Part shown: positions 17,307 through 24,906 of the stretch, one piece after another
Position numbering within the stretch: the first letter of the stretch is position 1
Layout of the letters: every line of letters starts with the position of its first letter
Source: REEB95 sp035632055
GTDB taxonomy: Bacteria; Pseudomonadota; Alphaproteobacteria; ATCC43930; CGMCC-115725
Assembly: GCA_035632055.1 (NCBI GenBank)
Contig: DASQHO010000006.1
Location: 18,180 to 82,179, forward strand
DNA length: 64,000 nt
Reading direction: 5' to 3'
The notes under the pieces: generated by a model
What the model was told of the DNA's origin: nothing
The model's input: the letters and a program-made list of their open reading frames with translations, nothing else
The model's database searches: none
Position numbers and translations under genes: made by a program

Positions 17307-18189
17307 GTGCGGCAACGATGCCGAGCAGCAGGATCCAGCCAACGAAGCGGTTGGAGCGGAACTTGGCGAGGCAATCGGCGCTATCGTCGATGTCGACGGC
17401 GGCCGCTTGCCAGCCGAGCTGGGCCGCGGCGATGGCGAGACCGAGCCAGAACGGCCAGATATTGACGGCGCCGGCGCCGGCAGCCGCCCAAAGCAACACC
17501 GCGGCAGCATAGAACAAGAACAGATACGGCCGCGTGCGCTTGCCGAGCGCCAGCGCCGAGGATTTGACACCGATCAGCGCATCGTCGTCCTTGTCCTGGT
17601 GGGCGTAGATGGTGTCGTAGCCGAGCGTCCAGCAAATACCGCCGGCATAGAGCAGCACCGCGGGCCAGGCGACGTCGCCGCGCGCGGCCGCCCAGCCCAA
17701 TAGCGCGCCCCAATTGAAATTGAGCCCGAGAAAGAATTGCGGCCAATAGGTGATGCGCTTCATGAACGGATAGGTTGCGACCAAAGCCAGCACGAGAAAG
17801 CCGAGTGCGATCGCCGTGCGATTGAACGAGAAAAGCACGGCGCCGCCGACGGCGAGTTGCAACGCCATAAAGGCGACGGCCTGCTTGACCGAGACCGCGC
17901 CGCTGGCGATCGGCCGCGTGCGCGTGCGGGCGACGCGCGCGTCGAAGTCGCGGTCCGCGATGTCGTTGAGCGTGCAGCCGGCGCCGCGCATCGCGATCGC
18001 GCCGATGCCGAACAGCGCCATCAATTTCCAATTGGGCCAGCCCGTCGCCGCCAGCGCGACGCCCCACCAGCCGGGAAACAGCAGCAGCCACGTGCCGATC
18101 GGCCGGTCGAGCCGCGCCAGTCTGAGATAGGGTCGCCACGCCGTCGGCGTGCAGCGGTCAACCCAATCGCCACTTCTGATGTCGGTCAT
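17296..18189 (-). CDS. ubiA: 4-hydroxybenzoate polyprenyltransferase UbiA
   Basis: Integral membrane prenyltransferase of ubiquinone synthesis, 297 residues, with about eight or nine hydrophobic segments. The first Asp-rich motif is NDIADRDFDARVARTRTRP and the second is DTIYAHQDKDDD. The N-terminus RPIGTWLLLFPGWWGVAL is typical of UbiA. It diverges from rsmE across 54 bases and overlaps the downstream methyltransferase gene. Ubiquinone feeds the bc1 complex, whose gene petA probably begins at the end of this window. Confidence 0.96.
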   Translation of the reverse strand: MTDIRSGDWVDRCTPTAWRPYLRLARLDRPIGTWLLLFPGWWGVALAATGWPNWKLMALFGIGAIAMRGAGCTLNDIADRDFDARVARTRTRPIASGAVSVKQAVAFMALQLAVGGAVLFSFNRTAIALGFLVLALVATYPFMKRITYWPQFFLGLNFNWGALLGWAAARGDVAWPAVLLYAGGICWTLGYDTIYAHQDKDDDALIGVKSSALALGKRTRPYLFLFYAAAVLLWAAAGAGAVNIWPFWLGLAIAAAQLGWQAAAVDIDDSADCLAKFRSNRFVGWILLLGIVAAHVV

Positions 18190-18243
18190 GGCCCCATCTT
18201 GCCCGCGGACCCGCTGTCATAAAAGTGTGGCAGTATCGGGTCT

Positions 18244-18993
18244 ATGGCCTATCGCAAGATGACGCGAATCTTTGTCGAAGCCGATCTCGCGCCCGGCGTT
18301 AGCGTGCAGACGACGGCAGGGCAGGCGCATTATCTGCTGTCGGTGATGCGGATGAAGCGCAATGACACGCTCGCGGTCTTCAACGGCCGCGACGGCGAGT
18401 TCAGCGCCCGTATCGCCGAGGGCGGCCACCGCATTTGTACGCTCGAAGTCGGCGAGCGGCAGCGTCCGCAACGCGCCGCGGGCAATCTTTGGCTGTGCTT
18501 CGCGTTGCTCAAGCGCGCCCGGGTCGATTATCTGGTGGAAAAAGCAACGGAACTCGGCGTCACAGAGCTGCATCCCGTGGTCACGGCGCGCACAATCGTC
18601 AGCCGCGCCAATCTCGACCGGTTGCGCGCCAATACGATCGAAGCTGCCGAGCAGAGCGAGCGCCTAACCGTGCCAGTCGTGCGCGAGCCGGTGACACTCG
18701 CAGATCTGATCAAAGACTGGCCAAGGGACCGCCGCCTGGTGTTTTGCGACGAAACCGGTGAATCGCCGCCGATCGCCGACGCGGTCAGGGCCGTTGGCGG
18801 CGCACCGTGCGCCGTGTTGATCGGACCAGAAGGCGGCTTTGCTGATTCAGAGCTTGACCTGCTGCGCCGCCTGCCTTTTGTTTGCGCCGTCGGTTTGGGC
18901 CCGCGCGTTTTGCGCGCCGACACCGCGGCGCTGGCGGCGCTGGCGGTGGTCCAGGCGGTGATCGGGGATTGGTCTGCGACCCGGTCACGCTGA
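18244..18993 (+). CDS. rsmE: 16S rRNA (uracil(1498)-N3)-methyltransferase RsmE
   Basis: SPOUT-class methyltransferase acting on U1498 of 16S rRNA. The 249-residue protein has an N-terminal PUA-like domain (HYLLSVMRMKRNDTLAVFNG) and the C-terminal knot segment VLIGPEGGFADSELDLL followed by GLGPRVLRADTAA. The ATG at 18244 is used; a second ATG at 18259 (MTRIFVEADL) is an equally plausible start. gshA follows after 33 bases in the same direction. Confidence 0.95.
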   Translation: MAYRKMTRIFVEADLAPGVSVQTTAGQAHYLLSVMRMKRNDTLAVFNGRDGEFSARIAEGGHRICTLEVGERQRPQRAAGNLWLCFALLKRARVDYLVEKATELGVTELHPVVTARTIVSRANLDRLRANTIEAAEQSERLTVPVVREPVTLADLIKDWPRDRRLVFCDETGESPPIADAVRAVGGAPCAVLIGPEGGFADSELDLLRRLPFVCAVGLGPRVLRADTAALAALAVVQAVIGDWSATRSR

Positions 18994-19026
18994 CCGTCCG
19001 GTTTATCGCAACACGATCGGGTTTTG

Positions 19027-20391
19027 ATGTCGGCTCCCTCGCAATCCGGCGGCGCGCCCGTCACCGACAGGCGCCAGCTGGTCGAATACCTCGCCTCCGG
19101 CGGTAAGCCGCGCGCGCAATGGCGCATCGGCACGGAGCACGAGAAGTTCGTCTTCCGCCGCCGCGACCTGACGCGCCCGCCGTACGACGGCGCCGACGGT
19201 ATTCGCGCGCTCCTCGAGCGCCTGCAGCGATTCGGCTGGCAGCCGGTGATGGATGGCGACAATCTCATCGGCCTGTCCGAAGGCGAGGGCGCGATCTCGC
19301 TTGAGCCCGGCGGGCAGTTCGAGCTGTCGGGCGCGCCGCTGACGACGCTGCACGAGACCTGTGGCGAATTGCATCGCCATCTGCGCCAGGTGCGCGAGGT
19401 CGCCGACGAGCTCGGCCTCGGCATGCTCGGCATGGGTTTCGATCCCAAATGGCGGCGCGAGGACGTGCCGTGGATGCCGAAACGGCGCTACGCCATCATG
19501 CGCCGCTACATGCCGAAAAAAGGCACGCTCGGCCTCGACATGATGCTGCGCACCTGCACCGTGCAGGTGAATCTGGATTTTGCTGACGAAGCCGACATGG
19601 TGACGAAATTCCGCGTCGGCTTGGCGTTGCAGCCGCTGGCCGTCGCGCTGTTCGCCAACTCGCCCTTCACCGAGGGCAAGCCCAACGGCTTCGTCAGCTA
19701 TCGCAGCCATGTCTGGACTGACACCGATCCCGACCGCAGCGGCATGCTGCCGTTCGTCTTCGAGCCCGGCATGGGCTTCGAACGCTATGTCGAGTACATG
19801 CTCGATATGCCGATGTACTTCGTCTACCGCGACGGCCAGTACATCGACGTCGCCGGCCAGAGCTTCCGCGATTTTCTCAAGGGTAAGCTTCCCGGTCTCC
19901 CGGGTGTGCTGCCGACGCTCGGCGACTGGTCAGATCACCTGACGACGGCATTTCCCGAAGTGCGGCTGAAGAAATTCCTTGAGATGCGTGGCGCCGACGG
20001 CGGTCCGTGGCGGCGCCTGTGCGCGCTGCCTGCGCTGTGGACTGGCTTGCTCTACGAACAGGCGGCGCTCGACGCCGCCGCGGCGCTGATCAATAAATGG
20101 ACGCCAGCGGAGATCGAAACGCTGCATGCGGCGGTGCCGCGGCAAGGCCTGGCGACGCCGTTCCGCGGCCGCAAGCTGAAGGATTGGGCGCTGGATATGC
20201 TGGTGATCGCGCGCGACGGGCTCAGACGCCGCGCCGAGCTGGATACCACCAAGGACGACGAGCGCATCTATCTCGAACCGTTGTTCGAGATCGCGGAACG
20301 CGGTCGCACGCCGGCCGAACTGCTGCTCGACGAATTCAATACGCGCTGGGGCGGCCGGATCGAGCCGCTTTACAGCGAACACGCTTATTAA
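19027..20391 (+). CDS. gshA: Glutamate-cysteine ligase (plant/alphaproteobacterial type)
   Basis: First step of glutathione synthesis, joining glutamate to cysteine with ATP. The 454-residue protein belongs to the class shared by alphaproteobacteria and plants (GCS2-like/EgtA fold). Landmarks are IGTEHEKFVFRR near the N-terminus, ISLEPGGQFELSGAPL, PKWRREDVPWMPKRRYAIM and TCTVQVNLDFADEADM. I take the ATG at 19027; a TTG lies immediately before it. The stop overlaps the convergent glycosidase-like gene by 4 bases. gshB is not in the window. Confidence 0.95.
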   Translation: MSAPSQSGGAPVTDRRQLVEYLASGGKPRAQWRIGTEHEKFVFRRRDLTRPPYDGADGIRALLERLQRFGWQPVMDGDNLIGLSEGEGAISLEPGGQFELSGAPLTTLHETCGELHRHLRQVREVADELGLGMLGMGFDPKWRREDVPWMPKRRYAIMRRYMPKKGTLGLDMMLRTCTVQVNLDFADEADMVTKFRVGLALQPLAVALFANSPFTEGKPNGFVSYRSHVWTDTDPDRSGMLPFVFEPGMGFERYVEYMLDMPMYFVYRDGQYIDVAGQSFRDFLKGKLPGLPGVLPTLGDWSDHLTTAFPEVRLKKFLEMRGADGGPWRRLCALPALWTGLLYEQAALDAAAALINKWTPAEIETLHAAVPRQGLATPFRGRKLKDWALDMLVIARDGLRRRAELDTTKDDERIYLEPLFEIAERGRTPAELLLDEFNTRWGGRIEPLYSEHAY

Positions 20392-22319
20392 TTAAGCGTC
20401 GCCGTTTCCCAAAGTTTCGGATCGGCCGAGGAGGTCTCCGGCGTTTCGCCGGACAGCGACATCCAGCGCGCGCGGAACCAGCTGCGCGCGGAAACATCGA
20501 GCTTGATGTGGCCCGCGTCCGGCGGACCAGATACGCCCAATGCGCTCCACGGAATTAGCGCATCGGCAACGATGCGTGGCTGGTCGGCGCCGAAATAATG
20601 CACCCGGCCGCCGGCAACCGCCGGGCATGCGGTCCCGTGATGCTCGCTCGGCGATCCGACGCAAAGCAGCGGCTTCATCGGCGGATAGTCGCGCGTCTTG
20701 CCCTTGGGCGGGATGAAATAGAGCGTGAAGCGGCGCGGTCCGGCGCCGGCATCGAGATCGAGCTCAACTCGATAGGCCTCGCTCAATGGGAAGCCGCCTT
20801 TATAAGCGAGCACGCCAATGTCGTAATAATCTTGGCCGATGGTCGCCAGGGCGATACCGCGCGCGTCCCAGGCTAGATAGGCCTCACCGAAGGGTACATT
20901 ACCCGCGGCTGTCGCCAGCGGCGGCAACAGCGACGCCGGTTTCGGCCAGTCGATCAGCGACGGCTTGGCGAAATCGATCGCGGCATGCGGCACGCGGATC
21001 GCGTCGCGGCTTTGGCGCGTCATTGGCGCCGCGGCGGCATGCAACAGCGGCAATTGGCGATTGACGGTCGCAAGCGCGGTGACTAACCGCTGGTACGGGC
21101 GGTCGTTGATATCGACGAGGCCGAAATTATAGTCCTCGCTGTCTTGCCGGCCGCCCAGCGGATAGTCGTAATACTGAAACCAGTCGAGACCGAGAATCTC
21201 CGGCACAGTGGCGAAGTTGCGCGCGGCGGCGCTGGCGCCAGCGGCGCGCTCGGCCTGGGTCTCGACCGTCATAAGATGCCCGTTGTTGCGGTTGCCGGTG
21301 CGGTTTTGGTGCGCGGCATAAAACCATTCCGAAATCAGCACCGGCTTGCCGCCTGACAGATTCCGCAAGCCATCGAAGAAATAAGGTGCGATCCAGCCTT
21401 CGGGACTATCGACATTGTAGTTGGTGGCGATGGCGTCGACGTAGCGCGCCTCGGCGCGCACCGCCGCCGGATCGTAGTAGATCGGCAGCCGGTCGCCGAA
21501 ATAGAGCGCCTCGGGGTCGGCTTTGTGAATCGCCGCCGCGGCCAGCGCGTAATAGTGGTCGGCGACGACGCCGGTCCATTGGGATATCGCTTGAGCGCCG
21601 TCGCCGCCGGGCCTGAGGCGCGTCGTCCGGCGGGTGGCCAGCAGGTCCGCCCATGAATTGACGCCGGACGGCGGCACGAAATCGCGCGTGAAGCGCGACC
21701 AGTCGCCGACATAGTGGGCGCGCAGCATGGCGACGAACTGCTGCTTGGTGAAATTGGTGGCCGGCTTGCGCGCATAGAAGGTGAAGAGCGCGCCGTCCCA
21801 CCAGCCGACCTCGTTGTCGGAGAAATAGCCGATGCGATAGGCGGTATTGCGGTAGGGCGCGATCAGCTTCGCGGCCTCCGCGTCCATAATCGCGCCCATG
21901 TCGGGCCGGAACGGGTCGAACCAGTGGAACTTGGCCAGGCGGCCGAGTTCGAGATCGATGGTTGTCGGCAGACGCAATTGCGGCGGCGGCAGCGACCAGG
22001 CACCGGCGGCGTTGAAACCCCAAGCGTGCAGCCGCGCGTCGGTCGCGTCAATCCAGTCCGGCAGCGACGCGTAGTGCGCATGCCAGTCGTAATGCGGCCG
22101 ATTAAGCTTGGCGCCGGATAGGCCGTCGTCGAGCACGTTGACGCCGATCGAGAAAGTGCGCTCGCCGCACGGATCGATCAACCAGGCGCGGCCGCCCTGC
22201 TCGACCGCGCGCCAGTGCGTCGTCGGCGCCTGGGCCAGATCGCAGGTGGCGAAGGCCGGGCTAATTAGAGTGACAAAGGCGGCGAGGGCGCTGACGCATG
22301 CTCGCCGAAACAGAATCAT
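20388..22319 (-). CDS. Secreted glycoside-hydrolase-like protein (agarase-like, with C-terminal CBM9-like domain)
   Basis: A 643-residue protein with a signal peptide (about residues 1-24, ending PAFA-T). The N-terminal part resembles a clan-A TIM-barrel glycosidase: FSIGVNVLDDG, HAWGFNAAGAWS, a candidate acid/base Glu in GYFSDNEVGWWDG and a candidate nucleophile Glu in PVLISEWFYAAHQN. The last ~170 residues (from about 470) look like a family-9-type carbohydrate-binding beta sandwich (EAYLAWDARGIALA, YRVELDLDAGAGPRRF). Relatives are often annotated agarase-like; the substrate is unknown. The ATG overlaps the tldD stop, so it is translationally coupled to tldD, an unexpected pairing. No sugar transporter is nearby. 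Confidence 0.72.
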   Translation of the reverse strand: MILFRRACVSALAAFVTLISPAFATCDLAQAPTTHWRAVEQGGRAWLIDPCGERTFSIGVNVLDDGLSGAKLNRPHYDWHAHYASLPDWIDATDARLHAWGFNAAGAWSLPPPQLRLPTTIDLELGRLAKFHWFDPFRPDMGAIMDAEAAKLIAPYRNTAYRIGYFSDNEVGWWDGALFTFYARKPATNFTKQQFVAMLRAHYVGDWSRFTRDFVPPSGVNSWADLLATRRTTRLRPGGDGAQAISQWTGVVADHYYALAAAAIHKADPEALYFGDRLPIYYDPAAVRAEARYVDAIATNYNVDSPEGWIAPYFFDGLRNLSGGKPVLISEWFYAAHQNRTGNRNNGHLMTVETQAERAAGASAAARNFATVPEILGLDWFQYYDYPLGGRQDSEDYNFGLVDINDRPYQRLVTALATVNRQLPLLHAAAAPMTRQSRDAIRVPHAAIDFAKPSLIDWPKPASLLPPLATAAGNVPFGEAYLAWDARGIALATIGQDYYDIGVLAYKGGFPLSEAYRVELDLDAGAGPRRFTLYFIPPKGKTRDYPPMKPLLCVGSPSEHHGTACPAVAGGRVHYFGADQPRIVADALIPWSALGVSGPPDAGHIKLDVSARSWFRARWMSLSGETPETSSADPKLWETATLN

Positions 22320-23749
22320 GCGGCAGTGCCACCCACGGTGAGTCCGTCCATCCGCAGCGTCGGCTGACCGACGCCAACCGGGACACCTTGGCCGTCCTTG
22401 CCGCAGGTGCCGACGCCGTCGTCGAGCTTCAGGTCATTGCCGATCATGGCAATCTTGGTGAGCGCGTCGGGACCGTTGCCGATCAACGTCACACCCTTGA
22501 GCGCGGGGCCGACCTTGCCATTCTCGATCAGATAAGCTTCGGACGCCGAGAACACGAACTTGCCCGATGTAATGTCAACCTGGCCGCCGCCGAAATTGAC
22601 GGCATAAATGCCGCGCTTCACCGATGCGACGATCTCGGCCGGATCGTGCGGACCGGCGAGCATATAGGTGTTGGTCATGCGCGGCATCGGCGCGTGCGCA
22701 TAGCTCTGCCGCCTGCCATTGCCGGTCGGTCGCATGCCCATGAGCCGGGCGTTGAGCCTGTCCTGCATATAGCCGCGCAGAATTCCGTCCTCGATCAGCG
22801 TCGTGCAGGCGCTCGGCGTGCCTTCGTCGTCGACAGTGAGCGAGCCACGCCGGTCCTTGAGCGTACCGTCGTCGACCACGGTGACGCCGGGTGCCGCGAC
22901 GCGCTGGCCGATGAGTCCGGTAAATGCCGAAGTCTTCTTGCGGTTGAAATCACCTTCGAGGCCGTGTCCCACGGCCTCGTGTAGCATGACACCGGGCCAG
23001 CCGGGACCGAGCACGACAGTCATCTCGCCAGCGGGTGCCGGCACCGACGACAGATTGACCAGCGCCTGCCGCAGCGCTTCGTCGACCTGCGACCGCCACT
23101 GCACGGGGTCGAGATAGCGCGCATATTCGACGCGGCCGCCGGCACCGTGACTGCCGACCTCCATGCGCCCGTTGTCTTCGACCACGACGCTGACGTTGAG
23201 TCGCACCAGCGGCCGGATATCGGCTTGCGCCTGGCCGTCAGCGCGGATGATCTCGACCGCGCGCCATTCGCCGGCAAGCGACGCCATCACCTGCTTGACG
23301 CGCTTGTCCTTGGCGCGGGCGTAAGCGTCAATGTCCATGAGAAGCTTGGTCTTCGCCTCGAACGGCACCAACTGAAGCGGATTGGTGTCGGTGTAGAGTT
23401 GGCGGTTCGTGCCCGGCGGCGGCGCGGCAATCGTGCCGGCGCGGCCTTGTTTGACCGCGCGCACGGTCTCGCTGGCGCGCCGGATCGCGTTCTCGGACAG
23501 TTCGGAAGCGTGCGCGTAGCCCGCCGCTTCGCCCGACAAAGCGCGCAGTCCGAACCCTTGCGATTGATCGAAGCTTGCGCTCTTGATGCGACCGTCGTCG
23601 AGCGCGAGCGCCTCCGACTGGCTCCATTCGAGGAATAGCTCGCCATCGTCCATGCCGGCGAGCGAGTCGCGAACGATCCGGTCGACGCGCGCGCGCTCCA
23701 TGCCGGTGCCGGCGAAAAACAACGTCTCGGCGCGCGCCAGATCGGTCAT
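22316..23749 (-). CDS. tldD: Metalloprotease TldD
   Basis: Catalytic half of the TldD/TldE peptidase. The 477-residue protein carries the zinc motif HEAVGHGLEGD (HExxxH) in the segment PGWPGVMLHEAVGHG. Further landmarks are YMQDRLNARLMGMRPTGNGR, the NTYMLAGPHDP loop and C-terminal TLIGNGPDALTKIAMIGND. I start at the ATG at 23749 because AAGGAG precedes it at good spacing; the open frame upstream runs through the cox control region and is not protein-like. It diverges from the cox operon and is followed, with overlap, by the glycosidase-like gene. Confidence 0.95.
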   Translation of the reverse strand: MTDLARAETLFFAGTGMERARVDRIVRDSLAGMDDGELFLEWSQSEALALDDGRIKSASFDQSQGFGLRALSGEAAGYAHASELSENAIRRASETVRAVKQGRAGTIAAPPPGTNRQLYTDTNPLQLVPFEAKTKLLMDIDAYARAKDKRVKQVMASLAGEWRAVEIIRADGQAQADIRPLVRLNVSVVVEDNGRMEVGSHGAGGRVEYARYLDPVQWRSQVDEALRQALVNLSSVPAPAGEMTVVLGPGWPGVMLHEAVGHGLEGDFNRKKTSAFTGLIGQRVAAPGVTVVDDGTLKDRRGSLTVDDEGTPSACTTLIEDGILRGYMQDRLNARLMGMRPTGNGRRQSYAHAPMPRMTNTYMLAGPHDPAEIVASVKRGIYAVNFGGGQVDITSGKFVFSASEAYLIENGKVGPALKGVTLIGNGPDALTKIAMIGNDLKLDDGVGTCGKDGQGVPVGVGQPTLRMDGLTVGGTAA

Positions 23750-23769
23750 GGCTCGGCTCCTTCTCGGTC

Positions 23770-23790
23770 CTGTTTCATTGCCAGAAACAG
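23770..23790. promoter_or_regulatory. Inverted repeat in the tldD leader
   Basis: CTGTTTC (23770-23776) and GAAACAG (23784-23790) form a perfect 7-base inverted repeat with a 7-base spacer, 20 bases upstream of the tldD start. It could be an operator or an mRNA hairpin close to the ribosome site. No T-run follows on either strand. Confidence 0.35.
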
Positions 23791-23854
23791 ACATGGGGTG
23801 CCAGGGCCGTTTGCGCCAGCGCGGATGCGGCGCGTCCCCGCCGTTGTGCGGCAG

Positions 23855-23883
23855 TTTATGCGGCATAAAGTCGCAATGTTGCG
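23855..23883. promoter_or_regulatory. Candidate RegA/PrrA/RegR redox-regulator box and nested palindromes upstream of coxB
   Basis: Bases 23860-23874 read GCGGC-ATAAA-GTCGC, matching the GCGGC-N5-GTCGC form of the RegA/PrrA/RegR site as I remember it. An additional GCGGC half-site occurs at 23848-23852. The box is embedded in two exact palindromes, TTTATGC-G-GCATAAA (23855-23869) and CGCAA-TG-TTGCG (23872-23883). The site lies about 144 bases before coxB and also faces tldD. Function is inferred from the match and the location. Confidence 0.5.
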
Positions 23884-24017
23884 GTTGGCGTCGTGCGTCG
23901 CTGTTCGCTATGACAGGCCGGATGCGGGCCGGTTTCGCGGCATGACGCTTTCGTGTAGCGTCCCGCACCGTCGCCGCGGCGTCGCGGTGGCGCTTCGGCT
24001 CAGGCGAGGACGAGGGG

Positions 24018-24890
24018 ATGTCCATGACACGGCTTCCGGCAGGTGGGATCACGATTTTCGCGCGCCGCGCCACGCGCGCGCTGCTGGGGCTTCCGGCGCT
24101 GGTCTTCGGCACAGTGCAGGCATGGGCCGAGCAGCCGCACGACTGGCAGCTCGGCTTGCAGCCGGGGGCGACGCCGGTGCGCGACCGTGTCGACGGCCTG
24201 AACAACGAGCTGCTGGTGATCATCACGTTGGTCACGCTGTTCGTGATGGGCCTGCTGCTCTACGTGATGATTCGCTTCAACGCCAAGCGGCATCCGGTGC
24301 CATCGCGCACCACGCACAACACGGTGCTCGAGCTAGTGTGGACGATGGTGCCGGTGCTGATCCTGGTGATCATCGCTGTGCCATCGTTCAAGCTGCTCTA
24401 CTTCATGGACGACGTGCCGCACGCGCAAATGACGGTTAAGGTCACCGGTCATCAATGGTACTGGAGCTACGACTATCCCGATCAGGGCGATTTCAGTTTC
24501 GACAGCAACATCCTGTCCGACGCGCAGGACAAGCAGGCGGGCGATCCGCGCCTGCTCGGCACCGACAACGTGATGGTGGTGCCGGTCGGGCAGGTGGTGC
24601 GCGTGCTGATCACCAGCACCGACGTCATCCACAGCTGGTTCGTCCCCTCGGCCGGCGTCCAGGAATACGCGATGCCCGGCCGTGTCAACGAAGCCTGGGT
24701 CAAGTTCGAGCGGCCGGGCGTCTATTACGGCCAGTGCAATCAGATCTGCGGTATCAATCACCCGTTCATGCCGATCGAGATCCGCGCCGTCTCGGTCGAC
24801 GCCTTCACCAAGTGGGCGGCTGACGCCAAGAAGAAGTATTCGAGCAACGACGACGGCGCACTGAAGTTCGCCGCCGAGGCATCGCGGTAG
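24018..24890 (+). CDS. ctaC: Cytochrome c oxidase subunit II
   Basis: Binds cytochrome c and carries the CuA centre of aa3-type oxidase. The 290-residue protein has a signal-like N-terminus (to about AWA-E, residue 38) and two transmembrane helices (residues about 66-88 and 108-130). The periplasmic cupredoxin domain holds the CuA ligands: His in VIHSWFVP and the YYGQCNQICGINHPFM loop (Cys, Cys, His, Met). HQWYWSYDYPD is the aromatic electron-entry region. No fused cytochrome c domain is present. ATG 24018 is used; ATG 24024 lies better spaced after GAGGGG. First gene of the cox operon. Confidence 0.97.
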   Translation: MSMTRLPAGGITIFARRATRALLGLPALVFGTVQAWAEQPHDWQLGLQPGATPVRDRVDGLNNELLVIITLVTLFVMGLLLYVMIRFNAKRHPVPSRTTHNTVLELVWTMVPVLILVIIAVPSFKLLYFMDDVPHAQMTVKVTGHQWYWSYDYPDQGDFSFDSNILSDAQDKQAGDPRLLGTDNVMVVPVGQVVRVLITSTDVIHSWFVPSAGVQEYAMPGRVNEAWVKFERPGVYYGQCNQICGINHPFMPIEIRAVSVDAFTKWAADAKKKYSSNDDGALKFAAEASR

Positions 24891-24906
24891 CATTCGCGAG
24901 GAACAC

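Noticed and set aside
23770..23790. Rho-independent terminator
   Set aside because: The 7-base stem is real, but there is no T-run on either strand and it sits at a gene start, so it is recorded as a possible operator or leader hairpin instead.
23750..24235. Upstream extension of tldD by about 160 codons
   Set aside because: The extension crosses the cox control region and part of ctaC, lacks homology and would place the clear AAGGAG ribosome site inside the gene.
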